Shown in pieces: positions 49,427-59,950 of a stretch of DNA of 64,000 nucleotides. Each line of letters begins with the position of its first letter. Position 1 is the first letter of the stretch. Both the position numbers and the translations under genes were made by a program. The DNA is from Spongiactinospora rosea. GTDB lineage: Bacteria > Actinomycetota > Actinomycetes > Streptosporangiales > Streptosporangiaceae. The stretch spans positions 1-64,000 of the forward strand of contig NZ_QMEY01000016.1 of assembly GCF_003315795.1 (NCBI RefSeq), written 5' to 3'. Under the pieces are notes generated by a model. The model saw only the letters and a program-made list of their open reading frames with translations. It did not search any database and had not been told where the DNA came from.

Positions 49427-51529
49427 TCACTGGAAGGGAATCCAGCCCTGGTCAGTGAGGGTCGTGGCGTCGTGGGCGGCGAGCCCCGCGGCGGAGACTG
49501 TCCACAATGTGTCACCGATCACCAGCGCCCGCCGGATGCTCCCGTCAACAGGCGCGAAAACCTTCCCTCCGGCCTTTCCGCGCGGGTGCGCGACCTTTCC
49601 GGTCTCGCGGATGCCCTCCCGCGAAATGTTCAGCACCAGCGCGTCGCTGCCGCCGTCGGACTGCTGGGAGACCAGGGGCAGCACCGCGAGCCCGGTCTTG
49701 GGCCAGTACAGGAAGGCGTGCGGGTCCCATTCGACCTCGGTGTCGGACTTCTTCCTGATCAGCTGGGCCAGCCGGCGCGGCGCGGCCGGGTCGCTCACGT
49801 CGAACAGCGAGATCTGCGCGCCGACCCGCCTGCCCTGCTCCGTCGCCTCCTGGCCGACGCCGATCAGCCGGCCCTCGCCCGCCGGGTGCAGGTACGCCGA
49901 GTAGCCGGTGATCTTCAGCTCGCCGGTGACCTTGGGGGCCGCCGGGTCGCGCAGGTCGAGCGTGTACAGCGGATCGACCTGCCGGAAGGTGACGACGTAG
50001 CCGACCGGGCCGATGAAGCGCACCGAGTAGATCCGCTCGCCCTTGCCGAGCCCGCCCACCTGACCGGTCTCGGCGAGCGTGTTCGCATCCAGGACGTGGA
50101 CGGCGCTCTCGCTCTGCTTGGGCGAGCTGGTGGTGGTGGCCACCCGCAGGTGGCCCTCGTGCTCCGACAGCGCGTACTGGTTCAGCAGCCGGCCCGGCAC
50201 CTCGCCGGAGGCGACGTACCGCGGCTCGCCCCCGCCGCTGATGTCGAACCGGTGGATCTCGGTCCGCTCCGGCGGGATCGTCCGCGGCTTCTGCCAGGTG
50301 ACGGGGGGTTCGGAGACGGTCGGCTCGGCCTTGGGGGCCACCGGGAGGCCCGCGGTGGGCTTGACGGCGGTCGGCTCGGCGGCCGTGGGATCGACGACGG
50401 TCGGGGGCGCGGGGCTGGCCGAGTCCGGTACGACGGGCGGCTCCTCGATCGGCATCGGCAGCCACGCCTGGGTGTTGCTCGTCACGTACAGGCTGGTCGC
50501 CGTGCCGTACACGGTGTCGCCGTCGGCGGCCACGCTCACCGGCCGGTCGCCGGACAGGGCGTTGTCGCCCGCCGCCAGGTCCAGGGTGTGCACGGTGAGC
50601 ATCGTGGTGCCCGTGTACTCCTTCGGGTGCCTGATCCGGTCGCAGCCGACCCGCTGGGTGCGCCGCGTGCCGTCCGCCCCGATGACCTCGTAGCGCGGCT
50701 GCCACGCCTCGATGGGGGCCGCGCGCACGGCCTCGCGGTTGCGCTCGGTCAGCTCCCGCTCGCTCGGCGGCGTGCCGCCCACGGTGTCGTTGAGCGGCAG
50801 CTTGATGTCCGGTTTGCTGCTCACCACGATCCGTACGGCCGAGCCGACCATCCGGGCGTCCACATGGCCGCCGTCGGCGACGATCGACCCGGCCTTCCTC
50901 GGCTGCGGGCCGGAGAGGTCCACCAGCGTGTACGTCGTCCCCGGCCGCCAGTCCGGCCGCACCCTGAAGTCCTCGGCCGCGCCGCCGGCCAGGCCGGTCG
51001 AAGGGAGCTGCACGAGTGCGCGGTCGCCGTACATGAGCAGGTCGGCAGGGGTGTAACCCTGATCCTTGGGCACCAGCCGCAGGGAGCCGGTGACCTTCTT
51101 GGTGGCCGCGTCGATCACCCGCAGCACGCCGCCGGAGACCGTGACGATCCGCTTGCCGTCGGTCTTGACCTGGTCGGGCTCGTCCACCCCGGCCTCGTGG
51201 ACGTTGGTGGTGGAGTGGTCGGCTTCCTGATTCGTCGTCATGGAGTCGGCGCGCATCTCCGACTTGGCCTCGGGGAGCGCGCGCGTGAGCAACTGGACGC
51301 CGCCGAACCCCCACGGGCCGATGTTGGCCGCGGTCCTCTCGCGCAGCTCGGCCAGCATGTCATCGCAGCTCTGGTAGGCGACCAGGCGGATCTCGCCGAG
51401 CCGCGCCGGTTTCGCGGACGAACCGGCCTGCGGTTCCTGCGGGGCGGCCGCGCTGCAGGCCGCGCAGGCCGTCGCGAGCAGGGCGGCGATCGTGACGCCG
51501 GCCGTACGGATGGAAGCCTTCATGCCCAT
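49427..51529 (-). CDS. Beta-propeller domain lipoprotein
   Basis: This 700-residue protein has a signal peptide ending in Cys-rich ATACAAC, consistent with a lipoprotein. The body matches actinobacterial/archaeal beta-propeller proteins of the C-terminal beta-propeller family: STTNVHEAGVDEPDQVKTDGKRIVTVSGGVLRVIDA, then repeated blade-like segments and a Pro/Thr-rich linker at about residues 380-430. The function is unknown; a surface binding role is inferred. Start at MGMKAS or at the ATG two codons later. Confidence 0.82.
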   Translation of the reverse strand: MGMKASIRTAGVTIAALLATACAACSAAAPQEPQAGSSAKPARLGEIRLVAYQSCDDMLAELRERTAANIGPWGFGGVQLLTRALPEAKSEMRADSMTTNQEADHSTTNVHEAGVDEPDQVKTDGKRIVTVSGGVLRVIDAATKKVTGSLRLVPKDQGYTPADLLMYGDRALVQLPSTGLAGGAAEDFRVRPDWRPGTTYTLVDLSGPQPRKAGSIVADGGHVDARMVGSAVRIVVSSKPDIKLPLNDTVGGTPPSERELTERNREAVRAAPIEAWQPRYEVIGADGTRRTQRVGCDRIRHPKEYTGTTMLTVHTLDLAAGDNALSGDRPVSVAADGDTVYGTATSLYVTSNTQAWLPMPIEEPPVVPDSASPAPPTVVDPTAAEPTAVKPTAGLPVAPKAEPTVSEPPVTWQKPRTIPPERTEIHRFDISGGGEPRYVASGEVPGRLLNQYALSEHEGHLRVATTTSSPKQSESAVHVLDANTLAETGQVGGLGKGERIYSVRFIGPVGYVVTFRQVDPLYTLDLRDPAAPKVTGELKITGYSAYLHPAGEGRLIGVGQEATEQGRRVGAQISLFDVSDPAAPRRLAQLIRKKSDTEVEWDPHAFLYWPKTGLAVLPLVSQQSDGGSDALVLNISREGIRETGKVAHPRGKAGGKVFAPVDGSIRRALVIGDTLWTVSAAGLAAHDATTLTDQGWIPFQ

Positions 51530-51571
51530 AGCACGGATGGAGCCGGTGACCGGTTCAGGGCATCTCGGTCG

Positions 51572-51585
51572 TAGGCTTGTCCCTC
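51572..51585 (+). promoter_or_regulatory. -10 element for a probable leaderless Nudix transcript
   Basis: TAGGCT (51572-51577) followed by 8 nt and then GTG 51586, the same hexamer and spacing as before tsaB. No Shine-Dalgarno is present. Confidence 0.6.
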
Positions 51586-52059
51586 GTGCCCATCCCTGAG
51601 TTCCTGGCCGCGCTGCGCGCCCGTGTGGGCGACGCACTGATCGTGCTTCCCTCCGTGACCGCCTGCGTGTTCGACGACGCGGGCCGCCTGCTGTTCGCCT
51701 GCCACGACGGCGGGGTGTGGGCCCCGCCCGGCGGGATCATCGAGCCCGACGAGCACCCGCGCGAGGCCGTGGTCCGCGAGCTGCGCGAGGAGACCGGCCT
51801 CGACATCGAGATCGTGGACCTGATCGACGTGTACGGCGGACCGCTGTTCCGCAACCGCTACCCCAACGGCGACCAGGTGTCGTTCGTGATCACCGCCTAC
51901 GGCTGCCGGGTGACCGGTGGCACCCTCACCCCCGACCTGGAGGAGATCACCGACGCCAGGTTCCTGGCCGAGTCCGATCTGGACGGGCTGCGCCTGGCGC
52001 CCTGGACGGGGGTCGCGCTGCCCGACATGTACGCGTGGTGGCGCCGGGCGAATCTGTAG
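51586..52059 (+). CDS. Nudix hydrolase
   Basis: This 157-residue protein has the Nudix box GGIIEPDEHPREAVVRELREETG (G-x5-E-x7-REUxEExGU) at about residues 48-70, within a normal-length Nudix domain. It would hydrolyse a nucleoside diphosphate linked to another moiety; the substrate is unknown. GTG 51586 is preferred over a TTG 9 bp upstream because of the -10 spacing. It shares a short divergent region with the beta-propeller gene, and its stop codon forms part of the next gene's -10. Confidence 0.9.
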   Translation: MPIPEFLAALRARVGDALIVLPSVTACVFDDAGRLLFACHDGGVWAPPGGIIEPDEHPREAVVRELREETGLDIEIVDLIDVYGGPLFRNRYPNGDQVSFVITAYGCRVTGGTLTPDLEEITDARFLAESDLDGLRLAPWTGVALPDMYAWWRRANL

Positions 52060-52069
52060 TTTTCCGGCT
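52057..52069 (+). promoter_or_regulatory. -10 element for a probable leaderless decarboxylase transcript
   Basis: TAGTTT (52057-52062) begins with the Nudix TAG stop and lies 7 nt before GTG 52070. No Shine-Dalgarno is visible. Confidence 0.5.
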
Positions 52070-53455
52070 GTGTGGAACATCGAAGAGTTCGCCGGGGCGG
52101 CCCACGACACCGTGGACTCGCTGGCCGCGTACGTCTCGGAGAGCCAGGCCGGGCCGTCCCCGGTGCTCACCAACCCGCCGCCGGGTGAGCTGGCCGCCCG
52201 GCTCGGGCTGGACCGCTGGATCCGCGAGGGCGGCATGACGGGGGAGACCTACCGCGGGTTCCTCGACGACTACCTCGCCACGGGCACCCGCGTCCACCAT
52301 CCGGGGCACCTGGCCCACCAGATCGCCGCGCCGTTCTTCCCGGCCGCGCTCGCCGACTTCGTGCACGGCGCGGCCAACAACCCGATGGCGCTCTATGAGA
52401 TGGGCGCGTCGGCGGCCACCGTGGAGTTCGCGGTGATCCGCTGGATGCTGGAGAAGACCGGCCTGGCCGGGCAGGGCGGCGGGGTGCTCACCCACGGCGG
52501 TTCGCTGGCCAACCTGACCGCGCTGCTCGCGGCCAGGGCCGCCGCCGCCCCGGACGCCTGGCGGGCCGGGACGCCCGCAGGCGAACTCGCGCTGCTCGCC
52601 CCGCCGTCCGCGCACTACTCGCTGGCCAGGGCCGGGGCCATCATCGGGCTCGGCGAGGACGCCGTGTTCGAGCCGGCGACCGACCCGCTCGGCCGGGTCC
52701 TGCCCGAGCGGCTGCCCGATGTACTGGACCGGGTACGCCGGGCGGGCCGCCGCCCGATGGCCCTGGTCGCCGGGGCCTGCGCCACCGGCACCGGCCTGTA
52801 CGACGACCTGCGCGCGATCGGCGCGTTCTGCCGCGAGCACGGGATCTGGTTCCACGTGGACGGCGCGCACGGGGCCTCCGCGCTGCTCAGCGAACGCCAC
52901 CGGCACCTGCTCGACGGCATCGAGACCGCCGACTCGATCACCTGGGACGCGCACAAGATGCTCGGCACGTCCAGCCTCGCCGCCGCCGTCCTGGTCCGCC
53001 GGGCCGACGACCTGGACCGCGCCTTCCGCCAGGAGGCCAGCTACCTGTTCTACGGCGAGCAGGGCTTCGACACGATGGGCCGGACCATCGAGTGCAGCAA
53101 GGCCGAGCTGGGCCTGAAGGTGTTCCTGAACCTGGCGTGGTACGGCGAGCGCGGCCTCGGCGAGCACGTGGCCGCCCGGTACGCGACGGCCCGCCGCCTG
53201 TGGGAGCTGGCCGCCGCCAGACCCGGCTTCACCTGCCCCTACGAGCCGCAGAGCAACATCGTCTGCTTCCGGTACGGCGGGCCGGACACCGACCAGGCGG
53301 CGATCCGCGCCCGCCTGATGGCGCAGGGCGACTTCTACCTCTCCTCCGCCGAGATCGCCGGAAGCCGCTACCTGCGGGCCAGCGTGATGGCCCCGGCGAC
53401 CGGGGACAAGACGCTCTCGGCCCTGCTGGACGCCGTGGCCCGTGCAGGGTCGTGA
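52070..53455 (+). CDS. PLP-dependent group II decarboxylase family protein
   Basis: This 461-residue enzyme has the fold-I PLP decarboxylase motifs: LTHGGSLANLTALLAAR, HVDGAHGAS, and the PLP-lysine segment ITWDAHKMLGTS. Related enzymes decarboxylate aromatic amino acids, glutamate or 2,4-diaminobutyrate; the precise substrate cannot be read from sequence. The GTG at 52070 is set by the family-like start WNIEEFAGAAHDTVDSLAAYV and by the -10 spacing. Confidence 0.88.
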   Translation: MWNIEEFAGAAHDTVDSLAAYVSESQAGPSPVLTNPPPGELAARLGLDRWIREGGMTGETYRGFLDDYLATGTRVHHPGHLAHQIAAPFFPAALADFVHGAANNPMALYEMGASAATVEFAVIRWMLEKTGLAGQGGGVLTHGGSLANLTALLAARAAAAPDAWRAGTPAGELALLAPPSAHYSLARAGAIIGLGEDAVFEPATDPLGRVLPERLPDVLDRVRRAGRRPMALVAGACATGTGLYDDLRAIGAFCREHGIWFHVDGAHGASALLSERHRHLLDGIETADSITWDAHKMLGTSSLAAAVLVRRADDLDRAFRQEASYLFYGEQGFDTMGRTIECSKAELGLKVFLNLAWYGERGLGEHVAARYATARRLWELAAARPGFTCPYEPQSNIVCFRYGGPDTDQAAIRARLMAQGDFYLSSAEIAGSRYLRASVMAPATGDKTLSALLDAVARAGS

Positions 53456-53475
53456 CCATTGCGGGCCATGACCGC

Positions 53476-53487
53476 TAACGTCTGGGC
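53476..53487 (+). promoter_or_regulatory. -10 element for a probable leaderless DUF885 transcript
   Basis: TAACGT (53476-53481) lies 6 nt before ATG 53488 with no Shine-Dalgarno in between. Confidence 0.5.
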
Positions 53488-55041
53488 ATGAGCGAACTCG
53501 ACAACTCCCGTAATTCCGGCGATCCCGGTAACTCGGGCAACGTTGATGACGTGGACGGCCGGCTGCGTGCCGTCTGCGACCTGGCGATGGCGGACGTGAG
53601 GGAGTCCGCCGGACGGCACGAGTACGACGGGAGGATCCAGGACCTCTCCCCTGAGGGGGTGCGCGCCGCCGTGGCCGCGCTCGGCCACGGGCCGCTGCCC
53701 GCCGACCCCCACGACGCGGCGCACCTCCAGGTCTTCGAGGAGTCCAGGCGGGTGCGGTTCGACCGGCTCCAGTTGCACCGCCGCAACCTGATGGACCACC
53801 TGGGCAACCTGGACCTGGCCTGCTACGACCGCGAGTACGCGCCCGCCGCCGAACGGGAGGCGGCCAGGCGGGCGCACCTGGCGCTGTGGCCGGAGGCGGT
53901 GGAGGCGTCCATCGCCTCCCTCGACCTGCTCAGCGCCCCGGTGGCCAAGGCGCTGCTCGGGGCGGTGCGCGGGCTCGCCGCCGGGGTCGAGGACGAGACC
54001 GCGATCAAGGCGCACGCCCGGCTGGTCGCGCACGTTGAGGGGATGGCCGCCGACGGCGACCCGGACGCCGCGCTCGGCGCGGACGGGCTGGCCGCGCTGA
54101 TGGGCGCGGACGACGGCATGGAAGTGGACACCGGACGGCTCGCCGAACGCGCCGACGCCGAACGCGACCGGCTGATGGAGCGCCTGGCCGACGCCTGCGC
54201 CCGGTACGGCGCGGCGGACCGCGCGCCGCTCGACGTGTGCCGGGAACTGGTCAAGCAGCGCCCCGACGGCGACGGAGTGATCGAGGCGGCCAGGCACTGG
54301 ACGGAGAAGTCGATCGAGTTCACCCGCGAACGCGAGCTGGTGCCCTACCTGGACGGCGAGTGCGCGGTCGGTCTGGCCCCCGAGTCCCGCCGCTGGGCCA
54401 TGGCCATGATGAGCTGGGCCGCGCCGGGCGAGCCGGAGAGCCCGTCGTGGTACCACATCACCCCGCCCGACCCCTCCTGGCCCGCCCAGGACATCGCCGA
54501 CTGGCTGGAGGTCTTCAGCGACACCACCTTGCCGGGCATCACCGTCCACGAGGTCGCCCCCGGGCACTTCTCGCACGGCCGCGCGCTGCGCCACGCGCCC
54601 ACCCCGGTCCGGCGGACCCTCCAGTCGTCCGCGTTCATCGAAGGCTGGGCGCACTACGCCGAGGAACTGTGCGTCGAGGAGGGCTTCGAGGCCGACGACC
54701 TGCGCTTCGAGATCGGCGTGTGGCTGGAGTCGCTGGTCAGGGTCACCCGGCTGGCCTGCGCGATCGGCGTCCACTCCGGCGCGATGACCGTGGAGGAGGG
54801 CGCGCGCAGGTTCGCCGCCGACACCCACATAGCCGGTCCCGCGGCGCTGTCCGAGGCCTCCCGGGCCGCCTACGACCCGACCTACGGCCGCTACACCCTG
54901 GGCAAGCTGGCCATCCTCGACCTGCGCGAGCAGGCCAGGGCCCGGTGGGGGAGCGGGTTCACCCTCCAGCGGTTCCACAAGGCCATGCTGGACTTCGGCG
55001 CGCCGCCGCTCGGCCTGCTGGGCAACGCGCTGACCGCCTGA
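53488..55041 (+). CDS. DUF885 family putative metallopeptidase
   Basis: This 517-residue mostly helical protein carries VHEVAPGHFSHGRAL (the HExxPGH zinc motif of the family) and SAFIEGWAHYAEELC (third ligand region), with a normal DUF885 length and end. DUF885 proteins are thought to be zinc-dependent peptidases or related hydrolases. No signal peptide is seen, so it is probably cytoplasmic. The first 25 residues are Asn/Ser/Gly-rich and variable. Confidence 0.88.
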   Translation: MSELDNSRNSGDPGNSGNVDDVDGRLRAVCDLAMADVRESAGRHEYDGRIQDLSPEGVRAAVAALGHGPLPADPHDAAHLQVFEESRRVRFDRLQLHRRNLMDHLGNLDLACYDREYAPAAEREAARRAHLALWPEAVEASIASLDLLSAPVAKALLGAVRGLAAGVEDETAIKAHARLVAHVEGMAADGDPDAALGADGLAALMGADDGMEVDTGRLAERADAERDRLMERLADACARYGAADRAPLDVCRELVKQRPDGDGVIEAARHWTEKSIEFTRERELVPYLDGECAVGLAPESRRWAMAMMSWAAPGEPESPSWYHITPPDPSWPAQDIADWLEVFSDTTLPGITVHEVAPGHFSHGRALRHAPTPVRRTLQSSAFIEGWAHYAEELCVEEGFEADDLRFEIGVWLESLVRVTRLACAIGVHSGAMTVEEGARRFAADTHIAGPAALSEASRAAYDPTYGRYTLGKLAILDLREQARARWGSGFTLQRFHKAMLDFGAPPLGLLGNALTA

Positions 55042-55045
55042 CGCG

Positions 55046-55075
55046 CTGGGCGAGGCTGGGCGAGGCTGGGCGAGG
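55046..55075. repeat. Three tandem copies of CTGGGCGAGG
   Basis: The 10-bp unit CTGGGCGAGG occurs three times in a row just after the DUF885 stop; the last copy runs into the left arm of the terminator hairpin. Confidence 0.7.
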
Positions 55076-55097
55076 CCCGGGAGCGCCGGGCCTCGCC
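55069..55097 (+). terminator. Perfect 12-bp hairpin after DUF885
   Basis: GGCGAGGCCCGG (55069-55080), loop GAGCG, CCGGGCCTCGCC (55086-55097). Confidence 0.8.
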
Positions 55098-55136
55098 CAT
55101 GCGGAATCGTCGGCCGGTTCTGCCAGACTCGCAGGC

Positions 55137-55505
55137 ATGCTGCGCATCGGTACGGTGGTCCTCGGCGTCGAAGACGTGCCCAGGGCGGTGGAGTTCTGGT
55201 CCAAGGCGCTCGGCTACGTGCTGCGCGAGGAGATGGACGACGACTGGGCCGTGCTGGTGCCGCCCGGCGGGCGGGGCTTCGGGCTGGCGCTGGGCCTCAG
55301 CGAGACGCCTGTGCAGGAGCACCCGCGCGTCCACCTCGACCTCTACGCGGGCGACGCGGCCGAGCAGGCCGCCGAGGTGGCGCGGCTGATCGGGCTGGGC
55401 GCCGAGCGGGTGGAGTGGGACCGCTACCCCGATGACCCCGACTTCGTGGTGCTGGCCGACCCCGACGGCAACCGCTTCTGCGTGATCGACACCGCCCACG
55501 GCTGA
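55137..55505 (+). CDS. VOC family (glyoxalase-like) protein
   Basis: This 122-residue protein has the two beta-alpha-beta-beta-beta modules of the VOC fold: LRIGTVVLGVEDVPRAVEFWSKALGYVLREE, HPRVHLDLYAGDAAEQAAEVARLIGLGAERVEW, and FVVLADPDGNRFCVID. Possible metal ligands are present, but the function cannot be assigned. ATG 55137 is used; CAGACT lies 7 nt upstream and there is no good Shine-Dalgarno. Confidence 0.88.
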   Translation: MLRIGTVVLGVEDVPRAVEFWSKALGYVLREEMDDDWAVLVPPGGRGFGLALGLSETPVQEHPRVHLDLYAGDAAEQAAEVARLIGLGAERVEWDRYPDDPDFVVLADPDGNRFCVIDTAHG

Positions 55506-55529
55506 GCGGGCACGGCTGAGCGGGCGTGC

Positions 55530-56441
55530 TCAGCGGCGCACCCGGGTCACCAGGGGGGCGGCGGTGAGCACCTCGCGGGCCAGCCCCGGATCGCCGGTGA
55601 CCGTCGCCTCGATCTCGTCCGGGCCGAGCCGGTCGCCGAGCAGGAAACAGAAGTCGATCACGTCCATCTCGATCTCCGCGGCGGGCTCCACCCGCTCGCG
55701 GCCGAAGTACACCACCCGGGTGCCGCCCCCGGGGCCGGTGAGCGTGATCCGCGCGGCCCGCTCGTCCGGGGCGCCGCCCGCCGCGATCATCATGGACGTG
55801 CGCAGCAGGCGGCAGCCGAACTGCGACAGGGTGTGCACGTGCTCGGGCACCGGCAGCGGAAACTCCAGCCCGCCGGCCGCGCCGGAGCAGATGTCGGCGG
55901 AGTGCATCCACGTCTCGTAGGCCCGCATGGCCAGATGGTCGCGCAGCCGCATCGTCACCGCCGTCGCGGTGATCCGTTCCTCCTCGCCGGGGAGTGAGTC
56001 CGCGGTGTTGAGGTGGTGGCACAGCGCCGCGGCCTGCTCCCGCCAGCGGTCGGCGGCCTCCGCGCCGGGCCGGTCGCGCAGCGCGTCGAGGACCAGGTCG
56101 GTCCTGGACTCGGGGTCGTCACCGGCCGCGGAGGGGCCGATCACCGGCGCGCCGAGCGCCGCGGCGAGCAGGCCGTCCACGGCCATGAGATGGCCCGCCA
56201 CGCCCGCCGGGGTCCAGCCGTGGACCACCACGGCGGCCCACCCGGACGCGGGGAGCGCGGTGAGCAGCACGTCGAGCGCCGCGACCCGGTCGGCGTACGG
56301 CGCCGCGTAGGCGGGCACGCGGTGCGCGGGTCTTCGCCCGGAGCCGCCGCGCACGGCGGCGAGCAGGGCGGAACGTAGCCGGGAGGGGTCCATATCGGAG
56401 GTTCGCTCGTGTCCAGATCTCGGATGAAGATTATCTACCAT
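55530..56441 (-). CDS. Maleylpyruvate isomerase N-terminal (MDMPI/DinB-like) protein
   Basis: This 303-residue protein has the helical-bundle MDMPI domain (ALDVLLTALPASGWAAVVVHGWTPAGVAGHLMAVDGLL, ITATAVTMRLRDHLAMRAYETWMHSADI), with His positions suited to metal binding, then a C-terminal beta domain. These proteins may act with mycothiol or similar thiols; the substrate is unknown. The start is placed at ATG 56441, with GGAG 5 nt upstream; ATG 56393 (MDPSRLRS) is an alternative. It converges on the VOC gene and is divergent from the DUF574 gene. Confidence 0.82.
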   Translation of the reverse strand: MVDNLHPRSGHERTSDMDPSRLRSALLAAVRGGSGRRPAHRVPAYAAPYADRVAALDVLLTALPASGWAAVVVHGWTPAGVAGHLMAVDGLLAAALGAPVIGPSAAGDDPESRTDLVLDALRDRPGAEAADRWREQAAALCHHLNTADSLPGEEERITATAVTMRLRDHLAMRAYETWMHSADICSGAAGGLEFPLPVPEHVHTLSQFGCRLLRTSMMIAAGGAPDERAARITLTGPGGGTRVVYFGRERVEPAAEIEMDVIDFCFLLGDRLGPDEIEATVTGDPGLAREVLTAAPLVTRVRR

Positions 56442-56572
56442 GCGCACTCCACAGGCCGGGAATGCGCAGGGCGCCCACCCGAGCGGGGTGACCGAAGATT
56501 GTTCTCCGGAGTCCCCCCGCCGCCGAAAAGAATGAAAAATTACGATATGTTAGCCCGTTCAGCCTATCTCAT

Positions 56573-56584
56573 ATCATATATGAT
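56573..56584. promoter_or_regulatory. A/T-rich palindrome upstream of the DUF574 gene
   Basis: ATCATATATGAT is a perfect 12-bp palindrome in a ~70-bp A/T-rich island (56525-56600), unusual for this genome. It is 40 bp before the DUF574 start and may be an operator or promoter element. Confidence 0.4.
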
Positions 56585-56625
56585 CTAGCCGGGATCTATT
56601 CGTCACGGCTGCGAGGGGGGCCACG

Positions 56626-57423
56626 GTGACCGACTCTGAGCGCGTTCCGCCCACTATCAACATGAGCCAGATGAGTCACGCCAGGGCGTACAACTACGTC
56701 CTTGGCGGTAAGGACAACTATGCCGTGGACCGGGCCGCGGCGCGGAAGGTCATGCGGGCCGCTCCCGATCTTCCCCTGTTAGGCCGGGCCCAGCGCCGAC
56801 TACTGTTAAGAATCGTCCGGATGTGCGCAGAACAGGGCATTGATCAGTTCCTGGATATCGGGACCGGCATTCCCACCGAACCGAACGTCCATGAGACGGC
56901 CAAGGAAATCAACCCGCGAGCGCGGGTCGCCTATGTGGACTACGACCCGATCGTCTTCGTCCACAACAACGCGCTGCTCGCCACCGAACCGTCGGTGATC
57001 TCGCTACAGGCCGATGTCCGCGATCCCGCGGGAATCATGGACAATCCACGTGTCCGATCATTGATCGACTATGACCGGCCGATGCTGGTGCTCTTCGCCG
57101 CGCTGTTCCACCTGGTGACCGACGCGGAGGACCCGGCGGCCCTGGTGGCGCGGTTCAGGGAGCGGATGGTCCCGGGCAGCCACGTCATGATCTCGCAGTT
57201 CTGCAGCGACGGGAGTGATCCCAAGGCCCAGGCCGAACTGGAGGAGATATCGGTGAACTCGCCCTCGCCGATGCGCTTTCGCACGCGCGCCGAGATCGGC
57301 CGCTTCTTCGCGGGCTTCGAGCTGATCGGCCCCGGGGTGGCCGACGTACAGGACTGGTCGCCGGACGAGCGGATCCCCGCGACCAGCCTGCGGATCGCGG
57401 CGGGTGTCGGCAGGGTGCCCTGA
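56626..57423 (+). CDS. DUF574 (SAV2177-type) SAM-dependent methyltransferase
   Basis: This 265-residue protein matches the actinobacterial DUF574 family: SHARAYNYVLGGKDNYAVDRAAARKV, FLDIGTGIPTEPNVHETA (SAM site), VAYVDYDPIVFVHNNALL and DVRDPAGIM. Many paralogs occur in Streptomyces and relatives; targets are unknown. The GTG start has GAGGGGGG upstream. It is monocistronic and convergent with the SDR gene. Confidence 0.92.
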   Translation: MTDSERVPPTINMSQMSHARAYNYVLGGKDNYAVDRAAARKVMRAAPDLPLLGRAQRRLLLRIVRMCAEQGIDQFLDIGTGIPTEPNVHETAKEINPRARVAYVDYDPIVFVHNNALLATEPSVISLQADVRDPAGIMDNPRVRSLIDYDRPMLVLFAALFHLVTDAEDPAALVARFRERMVPGSHVMISQFCSDGSDPKAQAELEEISVNSPSPMRFRTRAEIGRFFAGFELIGPGVADVQDWSPDERIPATSLRIAAGVGRVP

Positions 57424-57434
57424 TCACCTTCGTC

Positions 57435-58184
57435 TCACAGGTCGGTGGAGGTGGCCCCGCCGTCCACGGTGAGGTGCGTTCCGGTGATGAAGGACGCCTC
57501 GTCGCTCAGCAGGAACCGCACGGCGTGGGCGACCTCCTCCGGCCGGCCCAGCCGGTCCAGCGGCGACTTGCAGGCGAACATCGACACGGCGGCGCGGTCG
57601 CCGTCCAGCGCGTCGGCCAGTTCGGGGGTGTCGATGTAGCCGGGGATCACCGCGTTGACCCTGATGCCCGCCGGGGCCAGTTCGGCGGCCATCGAACGCG
57701 TCAGCCCGAGCAGACCGGCCTTGGCCGCGCAGTAGGCGGGCGCGCCCGCCAGGCCCACGATGCCCTCGATCGCGCCGATGCCCACGACGGCCGCGCCGGG
57801 CGCGTCGCCGAGGTCGCCCAGCAGCGCCCTGGTCAGCATGAGCTGGGCGCGCAGGTTGACGTCGAGCACCGCGTCCCAGCGTTCGTCGGTGACCTCCCTG
57901 ACGGCGGCGGGCCCGAACGTCGCGGCGGCGTGCACCAGCCCGCCGATCGGCCCGATGACCGCCCGGCTGGCGGCGACGGCGGGCCCGAGCGAGGCGGTGT
58001 CGGCCACGTCCACCGCGATCCCGAACGTCGGCAGCGGGGTCAGCATCGCCGCCTCCTTGGCCGTCCCCCGCGCCCCGGCCTCGTCCGCGTCCCAGACCGC
58101 GACCGGCCGCCCGCCCTCGGCGATGGCCAGCGCGCAGGCCCGTCCGACACCTGACGCGCCTCCCGTGACGATCACTCCGCTCAA
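57435..58184 (-). CDS. Short-chain dehydrogenase/reductase family protein with altered active site
   Basis: This 249-residue protein has the NAD(P) motif VTGGASGVGRACALA, LVHAAATFGP in place of the usual NNAG region, and the YxxxK pair in PAYCAAKAG. The Ser normally 13 residues before that Tyr is Ala: the segment reads VVGIGAIEGIVG where active enzymes have NISS. It may have reduced or different activity. The C-terminus IPGYIDTPEL and FITGTHLTVDGGA is standard. Upstream of ATG 58184 there is only a weak ribosome binding site. Confidence 0.87.
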   Translation of the reverse strand: MSGVIVTGGASGVGRACALAIAEGGRPVAVWDADEAGARGTAKEAAMLTPLPTFGIAVDVADTASLGPAVAASRAVIGPIGGLVHAAATFGPAAVREVTDERWDAVLDVNLRAQLMLTRALLGDLGDAPGAAVVGIGAIEGIVGLAGAPAYCAAKAGLLGLTRSMAAELAPAGIRVNAVIPGYIDTPELADALDGDRAAVSMFACKSPLDRLGRPEEVAHAVRFLLSDEASFITGTHLTVDGGATSTDL

Positions 58185-58398
58185 CGGTCTCTCCTAGGGT
58201 TGTCGGGGGTTGGTCGGGATTCATGGGGATTCATGGGGAGTGGACAGGTGTGTACCCCGTGGCGGTGGAAGATCTAACACGCAGTGTCGAACCGCCGGGC
58301 GGGGAACCGTCCCGCTGAGGGCGGGGAGCAGGGCCGGTCCGCCTGGCCGGGGTCGATAGACTTCGACTTACCGCGGGTGCCCTTTGGAGGTCTTTTCG

Positions 58399-59949
<1,551 letters not shown>

Positions 59950-59950
59950 C

